A stretch of DNA of 64,000 bases from JBFWNG01 sp050251195 (GTDB lineage: Bacteria > Bdellovibrionota_B > Oligoflexia > Oligoflexales > Oligoflexaceae), in NCBI GenBank assembly GCA_050251195.1, contig JBFWNG010000006.1, positions 1 to 64,000 of the forward strand, read 5' to 3'. Position 1 is the first letter of the stretch. Each line of letters starts with the position of its first letter. This document shows, piece by piece, positions 8,222 to 16,063 of the stretch. The notes under the pieces are model-generated. The model was not told the DNA's origin, did no database searches, and worked only from the letters and a program-made list of their open reading frames with translations. A program made the translations under genes and the position numbers.

Positions 8222-9473
8222 CGTTCTTTTCGCTTTTCCGTCCAGCAGGGTAGAAGGACAGTCAGGGATCGAGAAACCGGACGCCGCACTCGAGGTGGAG
8301 CCTCTCACTTTAGCGGTTGGAGAGGCAGCGACCATCGACGTGGGAGAAGAAGATACCATTCATGTGTCGCGCAAGGGGCCAGTTGACATTGTGCTTGTTA
8401 GAGCAGGCGTATGGCAAGTCGTGGGGTTGAGACCGGGCGTCGTGGTCGTCACGGTGCGGGACGCCAACGGCGATGAAGTAGCCCGGCGATTGTATAACGT
8501 TGTGGAGCTCTCAACGCATAAGCATCCGCTGTTTGACAACAACATCTGGCATAATTTCATTTGCAAGCGAAAGGGTGTGCGATGCGATCTGGTCAACCAC
8601 GCGGTATACGGTGTGAGCGATGACTTCCGTTGGTTTGCCACCGCCAAAGTGCAATGCGCAAAACAGCAACCCTGTTTGTTTCATGTCGTATTAAAACCCG
8701 AAAGTGCGGACCGAACGCTTAAGCATCTGTCGAAGCAACTTGCTCCGTGGTATCAAGTTCAAATCCTGCCCGGCGGAGAAGTTCTAGCGACGGAAGACTG
8801 TCAGGGAGACAAACCTACATCGGATCGAGTTAATTTTCTCACGGACGGCGGCGTTGAAGAGGGATGGTTGCGCGTCGAATGTTCCTCTTCCGTTTGGCGA
8901 TCTCCTTTGACATTTCGGGCCAAGGTGTTTTTGATAGAAGCGAATGCGGCCGACGAGCTGGGACTTGATTGGGAATCGATTAATTTTCGCAAAATCCCTG
9001 AAGCTAAGCTCAACGCATTGTCGCGGGCCGGGGTCGTGAGAATTGTTGCAGAACCGGAGATTCAGTTCCGTCCCATGGAAACCCTAGGTTTTCATGACGG
9101 AGGCGAATTCTTTGCCGAAGGAGAGGGGGAGGCCGATTCCAAGGTACAGCACTGGAAGAAGTACGGCTTTATTTTTAGCGGAATTGCTAAATTCGTCGGC
9201 GAGAATCGAGTAGCTCTCAGTTACGAGGTAGAACTCAGCCAGGTATCCAGTGGCTCGGGGCTCAAAAAGAGCTCCATCAAAAGCGAGGTGGAAATGGCGC
9301 TGGGGAAGGTGACGTTGCTCGGTTTCATGAAAAACATCTCAGTCGAACGATCGGGAGAGGAGCATTTGATTCTTGCTCACATTCCTATTCTCGGGCCACT
9401 TTTTCGGTCCGTAAATTGGGGTGGGACGCTCTCGCATTTGTTGGCGTCCGTGGAGATTTCGCGGTCGTCTTGA
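8157..9473 (+). CDS. CpaC/RcpA-like secretin homologue (short)
   Basis: This is probably an exported protein of the type II/Tad secretin family. A signal peptide covers about residues 1-36. Residues 45-117 match the N-terminal CpaC-type domain (LTLAVGEAATIDVG, then VWQVVGLRPGVVVVTVRDANG). Residues 250-420 resemble the secretin domain: AEPEIQFRPMETLGFHDGGEF, then GFIFSGIAKFVGENRVALSYEVELSQVS, then HIPILGPLFRS at about 408-418. It ends soon after that motif, at 438 residues, and lacks the usual extended C-terminus and BON repeats. The start is TTG at 8157, preceded by GAGGG. No ATPase, prepilin peptidase or TadE/Flp gene is nearby, so it may serve elsewhere or be a specialised variant. Confidence 0.75.
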   Translation: MNPRNLNNWSVAALARKFLLISVLFAFPSSRVEGQSGIEKPDAALEVEPLTLAVGEAATIDVGEEDTIHVSRKGPVDIVLVRAGVWQVVGLRPGVVVVTVRDANGDEVARRLYNVVELSTHKHPLFDNNIWHNFICKRKGVRCDLVNHAVYGVSDDFRWFATAKVQCAKQQPCLFHVVLKPESADRTLKHLSKQLAPWYQVQILPGGEVLATEDCQGDKPTSDRVNFLTDGGVEEGWLRVECSSSVWRSPLTFRAKVFLIEANAADELGLDWESINFRKIPEAKLNALSRAGVVRIVAEPEIQFRPMETLGFHDGGEFFAEGEGEADSKVQHWKKYGFIFSGIAKFVGENRVALSYEVELSQVSSGSGLKKSSIKSEVEMALGKVTLLGFMKNISVERSGEEHLILAHIPILGPLFRSVNWGGTLSHLLASVEISRSS

Positions 9474-9568
9474 GAGAGAGAATGCTTCGTTTCGTCAAGG
9501 ATTACGACCTGCACAACAGGCGGCGCTCTCAGACGAACCTCCGCCATGTTTAAGCTGAGCGAAACACA

Positions 9569-10636
9569 TCAAGGGTATTTTAGGTCGTCCTTGGCAATCA
9601 CGTCATCGACATACTCGACCTTGGAAGCCATCCGTTCACCTCGCAGTTTCTCGATTATGTCGTAGCGAATTTGTGCGGGTGCGGGTGTCACCAAGCTGTA
9701 CTTACTATCGACATACTGGTTGAGGAGCCGGTACGCGAAGGTCTCGGCGAAGTCATCGCGAGCATTTGTTGTCGAGTAGGTGCTGACGAAAGGCGCGTTG
9801 CTGAGTCCTTGATATACGGAATCTATTTGGTCTTTGCCGAGGGTCTTGCCGTCGCACCAGTAAAAGCAAAGTTCGGGGCGCAATTCGAAGTCGAATTCGG
9901 GCAAGATTGTCTTTGTGTTTTCCCAACTTAAAGAGCCCCAAGACCCATCGGCGAAGTCACAGACTTGGTCGTCCGGGTTTTCGGTTTTCTTTGAGCAATT
10001 GATTTGTTCATTGAGGTTATTGGAAAAATCTAAAAAATGTCCGAATTCATGCGCGACGACAAAGTACAAAAAGTCGTTAATCTGATCTTTGGAGGAAGTT
10101 TCAATCTTAGGCAAATCGTCTTTAACAGTATAAGAATCGACCACGCCGCCAAAGGATAGCTGTTCTTTCCAGCTGGACCATCGCGTCAGCGTCAGTTTCT
10201 CGTCCAACACCGACTTTCTAATACCCATGATGGCCCCATCGGAAACGTGGTTTGCCTCATCCTTCCAAACAATGTTGGCGTATGCAGTGCCAAAGAATTT
10301 CTCCTCAATTTGAATCTTGCGAAGCGAGCAAAACATCTTTTGTAAAACGGGTGGATAGTTGTCATAGAGCTGCTCGAATGCTTCGACGTAGGCTCCTTCA
10401 CCGCCAAGGCAGGAACGTTTTTTGGAATTGTCAGGAACTTCATTAGGGTGATTGGGGTCCGGCGCTACGAGGCAGAGTGCTTCTTTAATGTGCGCTCGGC
10501 AATCTGTTGGTCGATCGAACTTTTCGGTTAGGCGGATGCCAATCATATCGTTCGATTTTTTAAGTTTTTTTGTTTCTGTGATACCGCAGCTCGTTGCCAG
10601 GAGAGCGACGATGACGGTTGATTTGAGCAACGCCAT
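9569..10636 (-). CDS. lipoprotein zinc metalloprotease (HExxH)
   Basis: The 355-residue product starts MALLKSTVIVALLATSCG, a lipoprotein signal with lipidation Cys at about residue 17. VVAHEFGHFLDF carries the HExxH zinc site, and a downstream ARDDFAETFAYRLL supplies a plausible third ligand Glu, a layout like gluzincin or M90-type metallopeptidases. Several Cys in the mature part suggest disulfides. The ATG at 10636 has an AGAGG site eight bases upstream; a longer in-frame form would hide the signal peptide. It is convergent with the secretin-like gene and stands alone. It is probably a surface or periplasmic protease; the substrate is unknown. Confidence 0.8.
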   Translation of the reverse strand: MALLKSTVIVALLATSCGITETKKLKKSNDMIGIRLTEKFDRPTDCRAHIKEALCLVAPDPNHPNEVPDNSKKRSCLGGEGAYVEAFEQLYDNYPPVLQKMFCSLRKIQIEEKFFGTAYANIVWKDEANHVSDGAIMGIRKSVLDEKLTLTRWSSWKEQLSFGGVVDSYTVKDDLPKIETSSKDQINDFLYFVVAHEFGHFLDFSNNLNEQINCSKKTENPDDQVCDFADGSWGSLSWENTKTILPEFDFELRPELCFYWCDGKTLGKDQIDSVYQGLSNAPFVSTYSTTNARDDFAETFAYRLLNQYVDSKYSLVTPAPAQIRYDIIEKLRGERMASKVEYVDDVIAKDDLKYP

Positions 10637-10692
10637 AACATGACCTCTTGAAAATACTGGATCGTGTTCTAACACAATTTATCTAGGTTTTT

Positions 10693-11685
10693 CTACTTGA
10701 GATTGGGAAAGGAGACGGAGGGAAAACTGATGGCGCGTTGAAGATCGGAGTCGCCGAGCAGCAGCGCAAACCAGCGGTCGAATCCTAGAGCGTTGCCGCA
10801 GCTGGCCGGTAAGCCTTTATCTAGGGCCGCTATAAAGCCTTCGTCGACAGAGAAAGGAGTGGCTCCTATTTGTTGGCGCTTTGTTGAAAAATCGGCAAAA
10901 CGTCTCTTGTTTTCTTCGGAAGAAGTCAATTCTGAAAACGCATTGCAGAGCTCGACGCCGTTAATATAAGCCTCGAATCGTTTCGCCTTTCCGTTTTTTA
11001 CCTCGGCTAGTGCCGCTTGCGATGGAGGGAAATCATAGAGGAATATTGCTCCGAGTTCTTTGAGCCGGGGCTCGATCGTATTCAAGAGAATTTTAAAGTA
11101 ACTCGTTTCGAAGTCGTCGCCGGGCAACAGGTAATCGTGGCCCAATGCTTGCGCTTTGTATCTTAACGTTGGGTCGTCGTCGACGAGTTGCACTTTTGCA
11201 AAGTCTTCAAAAGCTTCAAAGACGGAGATCTTGCGAAACGACTGTGGCAATATAAGCGGACTTGGGAAGTGGCGCAGGAACTCTTCACGGGTTTGCCGCA
11301 AGAAGTCTTCGGTTTGCTGCATAAAATCCATGTAATCGATGTCGGTTTGATACCATTCCACCATTGTAAATTCGGGGTGGTGTAGCGGCCCGAGTTCTCC
11401 GACGTTCCGAAAACATTTCCCCACCTCGTAGACTTTGTCGAGGCCGGAGGAGAGAGCTTTCTTTAAATGTATCTCAGGACTACTTCGGAGAAAGCGCGGC
11501 ATCGCCTTGTGCTGCAGGTTGAACCAGTCGGTTTGAAAGAAGTTGAGATGCACCTCGTAGCCAGGCATGCCCACGAGAAGAGGAGTATCAAGATGAGTAA
11601 AGCCACGATCGTCAAAGAATTTGTGAAGGCTCGCGAGCAATTTTGATCGGAGCTTCCACGTCTTTACTTTGTCGGGGGATGTCAT
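10693..11685 (-). CDS. epmA: EF-P lysine lysyltransferase EpmA
   Basis: The 330-residue protein is a class II lysyl-tRNA synthetase-like catalytic domain without the tRNA anticodon-binding domain, as in EpmA/GenX/PoxA, which attaches (R)-beta-lysine to translation factor EF-P. Visible class II motifs are FLRSSPEIHLKKAL with motif 2 starting YEVGKCFRNVGELGPLHHPEFTMVEWY, and the C-terminal GNALGFDRWFALLLG motif 3. The length fits the family (about 325). It follows the Lon-like gene by eight bases on the same strand. Neither efp nor the aminomutase epmB is in the window; if epmB is absent from the genome, lysine itself may be the donor. Confidence 0.92.
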   Translation of the reverse strand: MTSPDKVKTWKLRSKLLASLHKFFDDRGFTHLDTPLLVGMPGYEVHLNFFQTDWFNLQHKAMPRFLRSSPEIHLKKALSSGLDKVYEVGKCFRNVGELGPLHHPEFTMVEWYQTDIDYMDFMQQTEDFLRQTREEFLRHFPSPLILPQSFRKISVFEAFEDFAKVQLVDDDPTLRYKAQALGHDYLLPGDDFETSYFKILLNTIEPRLKELGAIFLYDFPPSQAALAEVKNGKAKRFEAYINGVELCNAFSELTSSEENKRRFADFSTKRQQIGATPFSVDEGFIAALDKGLPASCGNALGFDRWFALLLGDSDLQRAISFPSVSFPNLK

Positions 11686-11693
11686 AAGAGGAT

Positions 11694-14213
11694 TTAGCGT
11701 CTCTTAGCGGCAGCTTTGGGTGCGTTTTGGGTTTTGTTGGGTGCTTTGGGAACGTTCGAATGCTTCTCTTGCTCCTGGTACATTTTCTCAAGCTTCTTTT
11801 CGATAAGATCGAGAGCAGAACCCTCAGGGAACCCTGCTTTGCTGTGGATATCGACGAGCCCGAGGGACACATCCGTCATGATTTCGAAGGCCTCCGAGAT
11901 GTGCTTGACGGGATATATTTTAAGGTATCCCGATTTCACGGCGTCACGAACAATACGATGCAGCATAAGGTTGGGGACATTTTGAAATGGAATGACGACC
12001 CCGTAGTCCTTGTTTGCACCGATCATTTTGCAGGCTTTTAAAAAACCCTCAATTTTCTCGTTTACGCCGCCAATCGACTGGATTTCGCCCATTTGATTGA
12101 CGGAGCCGGTGATGCCAAAGGTTTGCTTAACGGGAATTTCCGCCAAGGCGCTAACAATTGCGATGAGCTCCGCGACCGATGCGCTGTCGCCGTCGATCGT
12201 GCCGTAGCTTTGTTCAAAACAAAGGCTGCATGAGATCCCGAGTTTACGCTTCTTGGCTAAAACGGCGTGCAAGAACCCACTCAAGATATAAACCCCCTTG
12301 TCGTGGATCTTTCCCGACAAGTGCGATGCTCTCTCGATATTGATGATGCCACTGCTTCCGCTAAGTGAGGTTGTGCAAGTGATGCGACCAATCTTGCCAA
12401 AAGAATAATCTCCGTAGTCGTATACAGCGAGCGCGTTGACTTGGCCGATGCGCGCGCCGTCAACGGAAACCAAGATGTCTTTGGATCGAATGAGGCCCAG
12501 AATGTTTTCTTCCTGAAGGTTCAGGCGATAGAACTTCTGGTTGAGGGCCTCTTCGACGTGTTCCCTACTGACCGACTTTGCGCCATCTTCGCGCGCGATA
12601 AAGTCTGCCTCAATAGTAAGGTCCTTGAGTTCGCCGAACTGGGTTGAGAGCAATCTTTGGTCTTCAACCAGACGAGACCCGAATTCCACCATGGCTGCAA
12701 CGCCGGATTTTTCAAAAGGTAGGAGGTCTTCTCTTTTGGATCGGGTAGCGACAAACGAGACGTAGCTCTCGATGTTCTTAGGGGTTCGGTCCATTTTAAA
12801 ATCGAAATCAGCCTTGATCTTAAATATCTTGTGGAATTCTTCGTCTTCGGCAAAGAGGATATGATAAATCTCATCATTGCCTATGAGGATCACCTTAAGA
12901 TCGAGCGAGATGGGTTTCGGGCGTAAACCGGACGTCGGTAAGAGCGAATACTGTTCGCCCATATCTTCAATAAAGCCAAGTCGGTTTCTGAGAATTCGCT
13001 TCAGCGTATCCCAAATCGACGGTGTTCTTAGGATATCGAGCGCGTTAAGCACGAGGTAACCGCCGTTTGCGCGGTGAATTGCCCCGTTCTTGATCATCGT
13101 AAAGTCGGTAAGATACATGCCGTGTTCGACGTTTTTTTCGATCTTGCCGAAAAGGTTGTAGTATGTGGGGTTGTTTTCGATAATAACGGGAGCGCTGTCG
13201 AGATTGCTGTTATCAACGAAGACGTTCACTTTGTATTTATTGAAACGGTCCCGATCGGGAGGGGCGTACGCAGGGCCCTCTTCGTCTTTTTCTTCGTCCT
13301 CGATAAACTCGAGAAGGTTCTCAAGCGCATCTTCTTTGACCTGGTTTAGGTAGTCGGTAATGAACTCTTCGTCCTTATAATCCTCGAATAGACCTTCCAT
13401 GGCGGAACTGACCACCTGGTTGCCCAGTTCTTCACGCAACTTTTCCAGATATTCCTTAGCTTCTTGTTCGATGGACCGGATTTTTCTGGCGAAGTCGAGA
13501 ACCTGAGGTTCTAGCTGCGATCTTCTGTTTTCGATGTCGCGACGCTTGTCTTCGCCAAGCTTGTTGTATTCTTTTTCCGTAAGCTGCCGGCCTTCGATAA
13601 CAGGGATCGTCTCAATACCCACTCGCGTGGACTTGATTACAAAATCCATGCTCTTGGCCAACTTTTCGAGTTCCAGAAAAAGGTTGGATTTGCGCTCGTT
13701 GTTGGAAGACAAATAGGAGTTGACGGTGTTCTCGTATTCTTCGCTTTGGAAGGCGAGGGGGACTTCCGCCTTCAGCGTACGGATAAAATGGTCCATTTTC
13801 TTTTTGAAAATACGGCCTTCCCCTCGAGGCAGTTGGGTTGCCATGGGGCTATCGGGTGAATTGAAGTTATAGAGATATACCCAGTCATTGGAAGGGGGCG
13901 TGTTCGAGGACCACTTTTCGAGGAACTGCTTGATGACGCTTGTCTTGCCTGTTCCTTGGATGCCGGCGACGTAGATATTATAACCGGGCCTACGGATACC
14001 GAGGCCAATGTTGATGGCCCGAATGGCGCGGTCTTGCGCAATAATGTCATGGGAGGTCGTTAGGTCTACGGTGCTTTTAAACTTGAAATGGCTCGGGAGA
14101 CACTCCGCATATATTTCCTTTTCGGTTAAAGGACCGAGCGAAGCGTGTTTCTTGGCATTACTTTTTTTTGATCGAACTTTTGTTGTAGTTGAATTCGTGG
14201 TTTTTCTTTTCAA
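11694..14213 (-). CDS. Lon-related ATP-dependent protease (LonB/YcbZ-like)
   Basis: The 839-residue protein has an AAA+ module and a C-terminal Lon (S16) protease domain. Walker A is GIQGTGKTS at about 84-92; a long helical region follows to about residue 300. In the last quarter, GTIDGDSASVAEL carries the catalytic Ser and GGVNEKIEGF the catalytic Lys. There is no LAN-type N-terminal substrate domain as in classical LonA. The start is TTG at 14213, as no ATG is in frame near it; the first 25 residues are very basic (KRKTTN..KVRSKKSNAKK). A 14-base gap to the upstream hypothetical gene and an 8-base gap to epmA make a three-gene operon likely. Confidence 0.9.
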   Translation of the reverse strand: MKRKTTNSTTTKVRSKKSNAKKHASLGPLTEKEIYAECLPSHFKFKSTVDLTTSHDIIAQDRAIRAINIGLGIRRPGYNIYVAGIQGTGKTSVIKQFLEKWSSNTPPSNDWVYLYNFNSPDSPMATQLPRGEGRIFKKKMDHFIRTLKAEVPLAFQSEEYENTVNSYLSSNNERKSNLFLELEKLAKSMDFVIKSTRVGIETIPVIEGRQLTEKEYNKLGEDKRRDIENRRSQLEPQVLDFARKIRSIEQEAKEYLEKLREELGNQVVSSAMEGLFEDYKDEEFITDYLNQVKEDALENLLEFIEDEEKDEEGPAYAPPDRDRFNKYKVNVFVDNSNLDSAPVIIENNPTYYNLFGKIEKNVEHGMYLTDFTMIKNGAIHRANGGYLVLNALDILRTPSIWDTLKRILRNRLGFIEDMGEQYSLLPTSGLRPKPISLDLKVILIGNDEIYHILFAEDEEFHKIFKIKADFDFKMDRTPKNIESYVSFVATRSKREDLLPFEKSGVAAMVEFGSRLVEDQRLLSTQFGELKDLTIEADFIAREDGAKSVSREHVEEALNQKFYRLNLQEENILGLIRSKDILVSVDGARIGQVNALAVYDYGDYSFGKIGRITCTTSLSGSSGIINIERASHLSGKIHDKGVYILSGFLHAVLAKKRKLGISCSLCFEQSYGTIDGDSASVAELIAIVSALAEIPVKQTFGITGSVNQMGEIQSIGGVNEKIEGFLKACKMIGANKDYGVVIPFQNVPNLMLHRIVRDAVKSGYLKIYPVKHISEAFEIMTDVSLGLVDIHSKAGFPEGSALDLIEKKLEKMYQEQEKHSNVPKAPNKTQNAPKAAAKRR

Positions 14214-14227
14214 AAACGGTCAGCCTT

Positions 14228-14938
14228 TTATGCGTAAACGTCAACGACATTCCCCAGATTCAGGCTAAGAGCAACATCGTTGAACTTTGGTGTTAGATCA
14301 AACTCCATTGCTGAAGGTTTTAACATTAAGAATATATTTTTCAACAGTTGTTCGCCCTTTTCCGGATCTGCTTCTAAGAAATGATTACCGTAAGCGTCAA
14401 CAAAATCAAGCGCTTCCTCAACGACATCGCTGGTATGAGAGCGACAAAACGCTTCCATTCCAATTTTGAGCCAATGCGCAAGCTCTTGAAAATTAATTCC
14501 CGCCTTGATGCCTGAGCGCAGGCATTCGTCGGAGATCTGAATCACAACGTCCGCTACGAGGCGAGGTCTGTGCAATCCATGGAAATAGGTGAGAGTCTTG
14601 TAAGCGCCGCGCCAATTGCCGGTGATTTGCATCGCGCGCACTTTTTCGAGCATTTTTTCGTACAGAACGCTCGCTTCTTCAGCGGCCTTGACTTCGAGTT
14701 GCTTTCTTTTCTCGATTTCGCCCCGCAAACGGTCGTACATAAGGGCTCGCGCTCGAGAGACTTCGTTGAAGCTTAGCGGTTCATGGACCTCGATCTCTTT
14801 ACCAAGCACATCGCTTAGGTATTCAAGGACGAGATGTATTCTGGTCTCGGAAACCTTGGCGATCTGTGTGATGTCCCACTTCGCGTTGTCTGGCCAAATT
14901 TTCAGCAAACGCTCGAGGGCGAACATGAAGTCCAGCAT
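14228..14938 (-). CDS. conserved-looking hypothetical protein upstream of Lon-like gene
   Basis: The 236-residue product has no signal or membrane segment. The first 50 residues (WDITQIAKVSETRIHLVLEYL) read like a small winged-helix or HTH fold; a charged helix with coiled-coil character follows (about 60-105), then a helical C-terminal domain. ATG at 14938 is preceded by AGAGG at good spacing. It is the first gene of the hypothetical-lon-epmA unit. It could be an adaptor or regulator of the protease, but that is inferred only from position. No family was recognised. Confidence 0.75.
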   Translation of the reverse strand: MLDFMFALERLLKIWPDNAKWDITQIAKVSETRIHLVLEYLSDVLGKEIEVHEPLSFNEVSRARALMYDRLRGEIEKRKQLEVKAAEEASVLYEKMLEKVRAMQITGNWRGAYKTLTYFHGLHRPRLVADVVIQISDECLRSGIKAGINFQELAHWLKIGMEAFCRSHTSDVVEEALDFVDAYGNHFLEADPEKGEQLLKNIFLMLKPSAMEFDLTPKFNDVALSLNLGNVVDVYA

Positions 14939-15176
14939 AGCGTACCTCTGTTAAGCACTTTTTGAGAATTGTATTTTTTTGTGGATCTGTTTTAAGAGTA
15001 CTTGGAATTCAGGCGAAATGCAAAGAAATCTTTGTGTGCCAAGACCTTCGCCGATTCGTGCCGAAGGCGTTTGGTGCAAAAACAAAGGCGAAATGTTCTT
15101 TTTTGATAAATTTCTAAACTAAAAAAAACTGCTTCGAAATCGTGAACGGGAGTCGTAACTCCCATTCACGCAGTAA
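14939..15176. other. intergenic region with hairpin
   Basis: This AT-rich stretch lies between the start of the lon-operon hypothetical gene and the end of the small basic gene. It should contain the promoter of the leftward operon. The only clear structure is the hairpin at 15141-15170. I see no further open frame with a ribosome site. Confidence 0.5.
15141..15170 (-). terminator. hairpin, probable terminator of the small basic gene
   Basis: Thirteen-base arms CGTGAACGGGAGT and ACTCCCATTCACG flank a four-base loop. One position pairs as A-C in plus-strand RNA but as G-U in minus-strand RNA, so the hairpin is fully paired only when read leftwards, from the small gene that ends seven bases before it. 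A run of eight U follows, but only about twelve bases after the stem, so it is not a textbook terminator. Confidence 0.55.
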
Positions 15177-15281
15177 TTATTTAGTTCGTAATGATCTTCT
15201 TAAACGCATACCTCTACGTTTTTTGCGGCCGACTTTTCTTCTGCCCTTTGGGTGTTTGCGTTTATGTCTAGAGCCGTGCAA
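15177..15281 (-). CDS. 34-residue highly basic protein (candidate small ribosomal/RNA-binding protein)
   Basis: This short frame encodes 34 residues, of which about 19 are Arg or Lys, plus three His. Its middle reads KGRRKVGRKKRRG and its end RLRRSLRTK. The start is TTG at 15281 with a perfect GGGAGG five bases upstream, the strongest ribosome site in this region, and a hairpin follows the stop. The composition and size fit tiny ribosomal proteins (bS22/AURKAIP1-COX24-like or THX-like) or another RNA binder; I cannot tell which from sequence alone. An ATG inside the frame would give only 10 residues. Confidence 0.55.
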   Translation of the reverse strand: MHGSRHKRKHPKGRRKVGRKKRRGMRLRRSLRTK

Positions 15282-15465
15282 GGAAACCTCCCGGAAAATA
15301 AAGCCCGACCTTAACGGAGAATGTCCAAAACTGCAATAACAATGTTAAAAACGGCTCCCAAATTGTGATTTTTAACAGGAGTTGGGGTACAATTAAGTAA
15401 AGGTCTCAGCACAAGAACCGATAAGCAAGACGGCGATAACCCGTTAAATTGTTTAGGAGCACTCC
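15282..15465. promoter_or_regulatory. divergent promoter region, small basic gene / HAMP protein
   Basis: This holds the promoters of the two diverging genes. On the plus strand TACAAT (15387-15392) is a good -10 with a poor -35 (TTGTGA at 15362-15367, 19-base spacer), which would give a leader of about 70 bases before the HAMP gene. The assignment is tentative. Confidence 0.3.
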
Positions 15466-15999
15466 ATGACTACTGAATCGAGGACTCGAAAGTCCCGAAA
15501 CCTGTCAACGATCCTAATCGAACCCTTCAAGCAAATAAAGCTGGGGATGTACGTTATCACAATCGCAATGACCTTCGTCGTTTTGACGGCTGCCTTGTTT
15601 GTGAGCGCCTTTGCCGAGCAATATGCTCATGTTATGGAGATTTTCAACGTTGTCGATCCTGGGTTTAAGTGGGAGGTGGTAACCAACGACGTGTTCTTCA
15701 AGAACGTTTACCGCTTGGGCTTCTTGCTCGTATCCTTCGTAGCGGTGCTGTTTTTTGTCGTGTTCCGCACGACCCACAAGTATTACGGCCCCCTTATTTC
15801 CATAGATCGTTTCATCGAAAAGATTAAGGACGGCGACTATACGTCGCGCATAGTTATTCGCAAAACTGACGAACTTCAGGATCTCGCCAATGCCCTAAAC
15901 GGCATGGCTGAAACCCTTGCCCAGAGGCATGGAGGAAGGGTCGGAGCAATGCCGGAGCGCCGAAAAGCCGACAAGACCTCTCCTAAGGAAGTCAGTTAG
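15466..15999 (+). CDS. two-helix membrane protein with HAMP domain and no output domain
   Basis: The 177-residue protein has two transmembrane segments (about 28-50 and 83-102) with a short periplasmic loop of about 30 residues, then a HAMP domain (about 103-152: GPLISIDRFIEKIKDGDY and KTDELQDLANALNGMAETL). It ends with a polar tail and has no kinase, cyclase or methyl-accepting domain. ATG at 15466 follows AGGAG. A strong terminator lies just downstream, so it is probably monocistronic. It could pair with a separate signalling protein, or lengthen its helix into a partner's coiled coil; neither is shown by sequence. Confidence 0.85.
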   Translation: MTTESRTRKSRNLSTILIEPFKQIKLGMYVITIAMTFVVLTAALFVSAFAEQYAHVMEIFNVVDPGFKWEVVTNDVFFKNVYRLGFLLVSFVAVLFFVVFRTTHKYYGPLISIDRFIEKIKDGDYTSRIVIRKTDELQDLANALNGMAETLAQRHGGRVGAMPERRKADKTSPKEVS

Positions 16000-16037
16000 A
16001 ATTTGCCGTTGCATCTTGAGTCGAACCCTACTAATTT

Positions 16038-16063
16038 CCCCCTTTACCGGGGGATTTTTTTTT
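16038..16063 (+). terminator. rho-independent terminator after HAMP gene, overlapping the rlmN start
   Basis: CCCCC (16038-16042), loop TTTACC, GGGGG (16049-16053), then A and nine T. It is a clear intrinsic terminator 38 bases after the HAMP gene stop. Its T-tract runs into the TTG start of rlmN and its GGGGGA arm is the only ribosome-site-like sequence for that start. Confidence 0.85.

Noticed and set aside
15142..15339. 65-residue plus-strand frame
   Set aside because: It has no ribosome site and lies opposite the small basic gene, whose site, hairpin and composition fit better.
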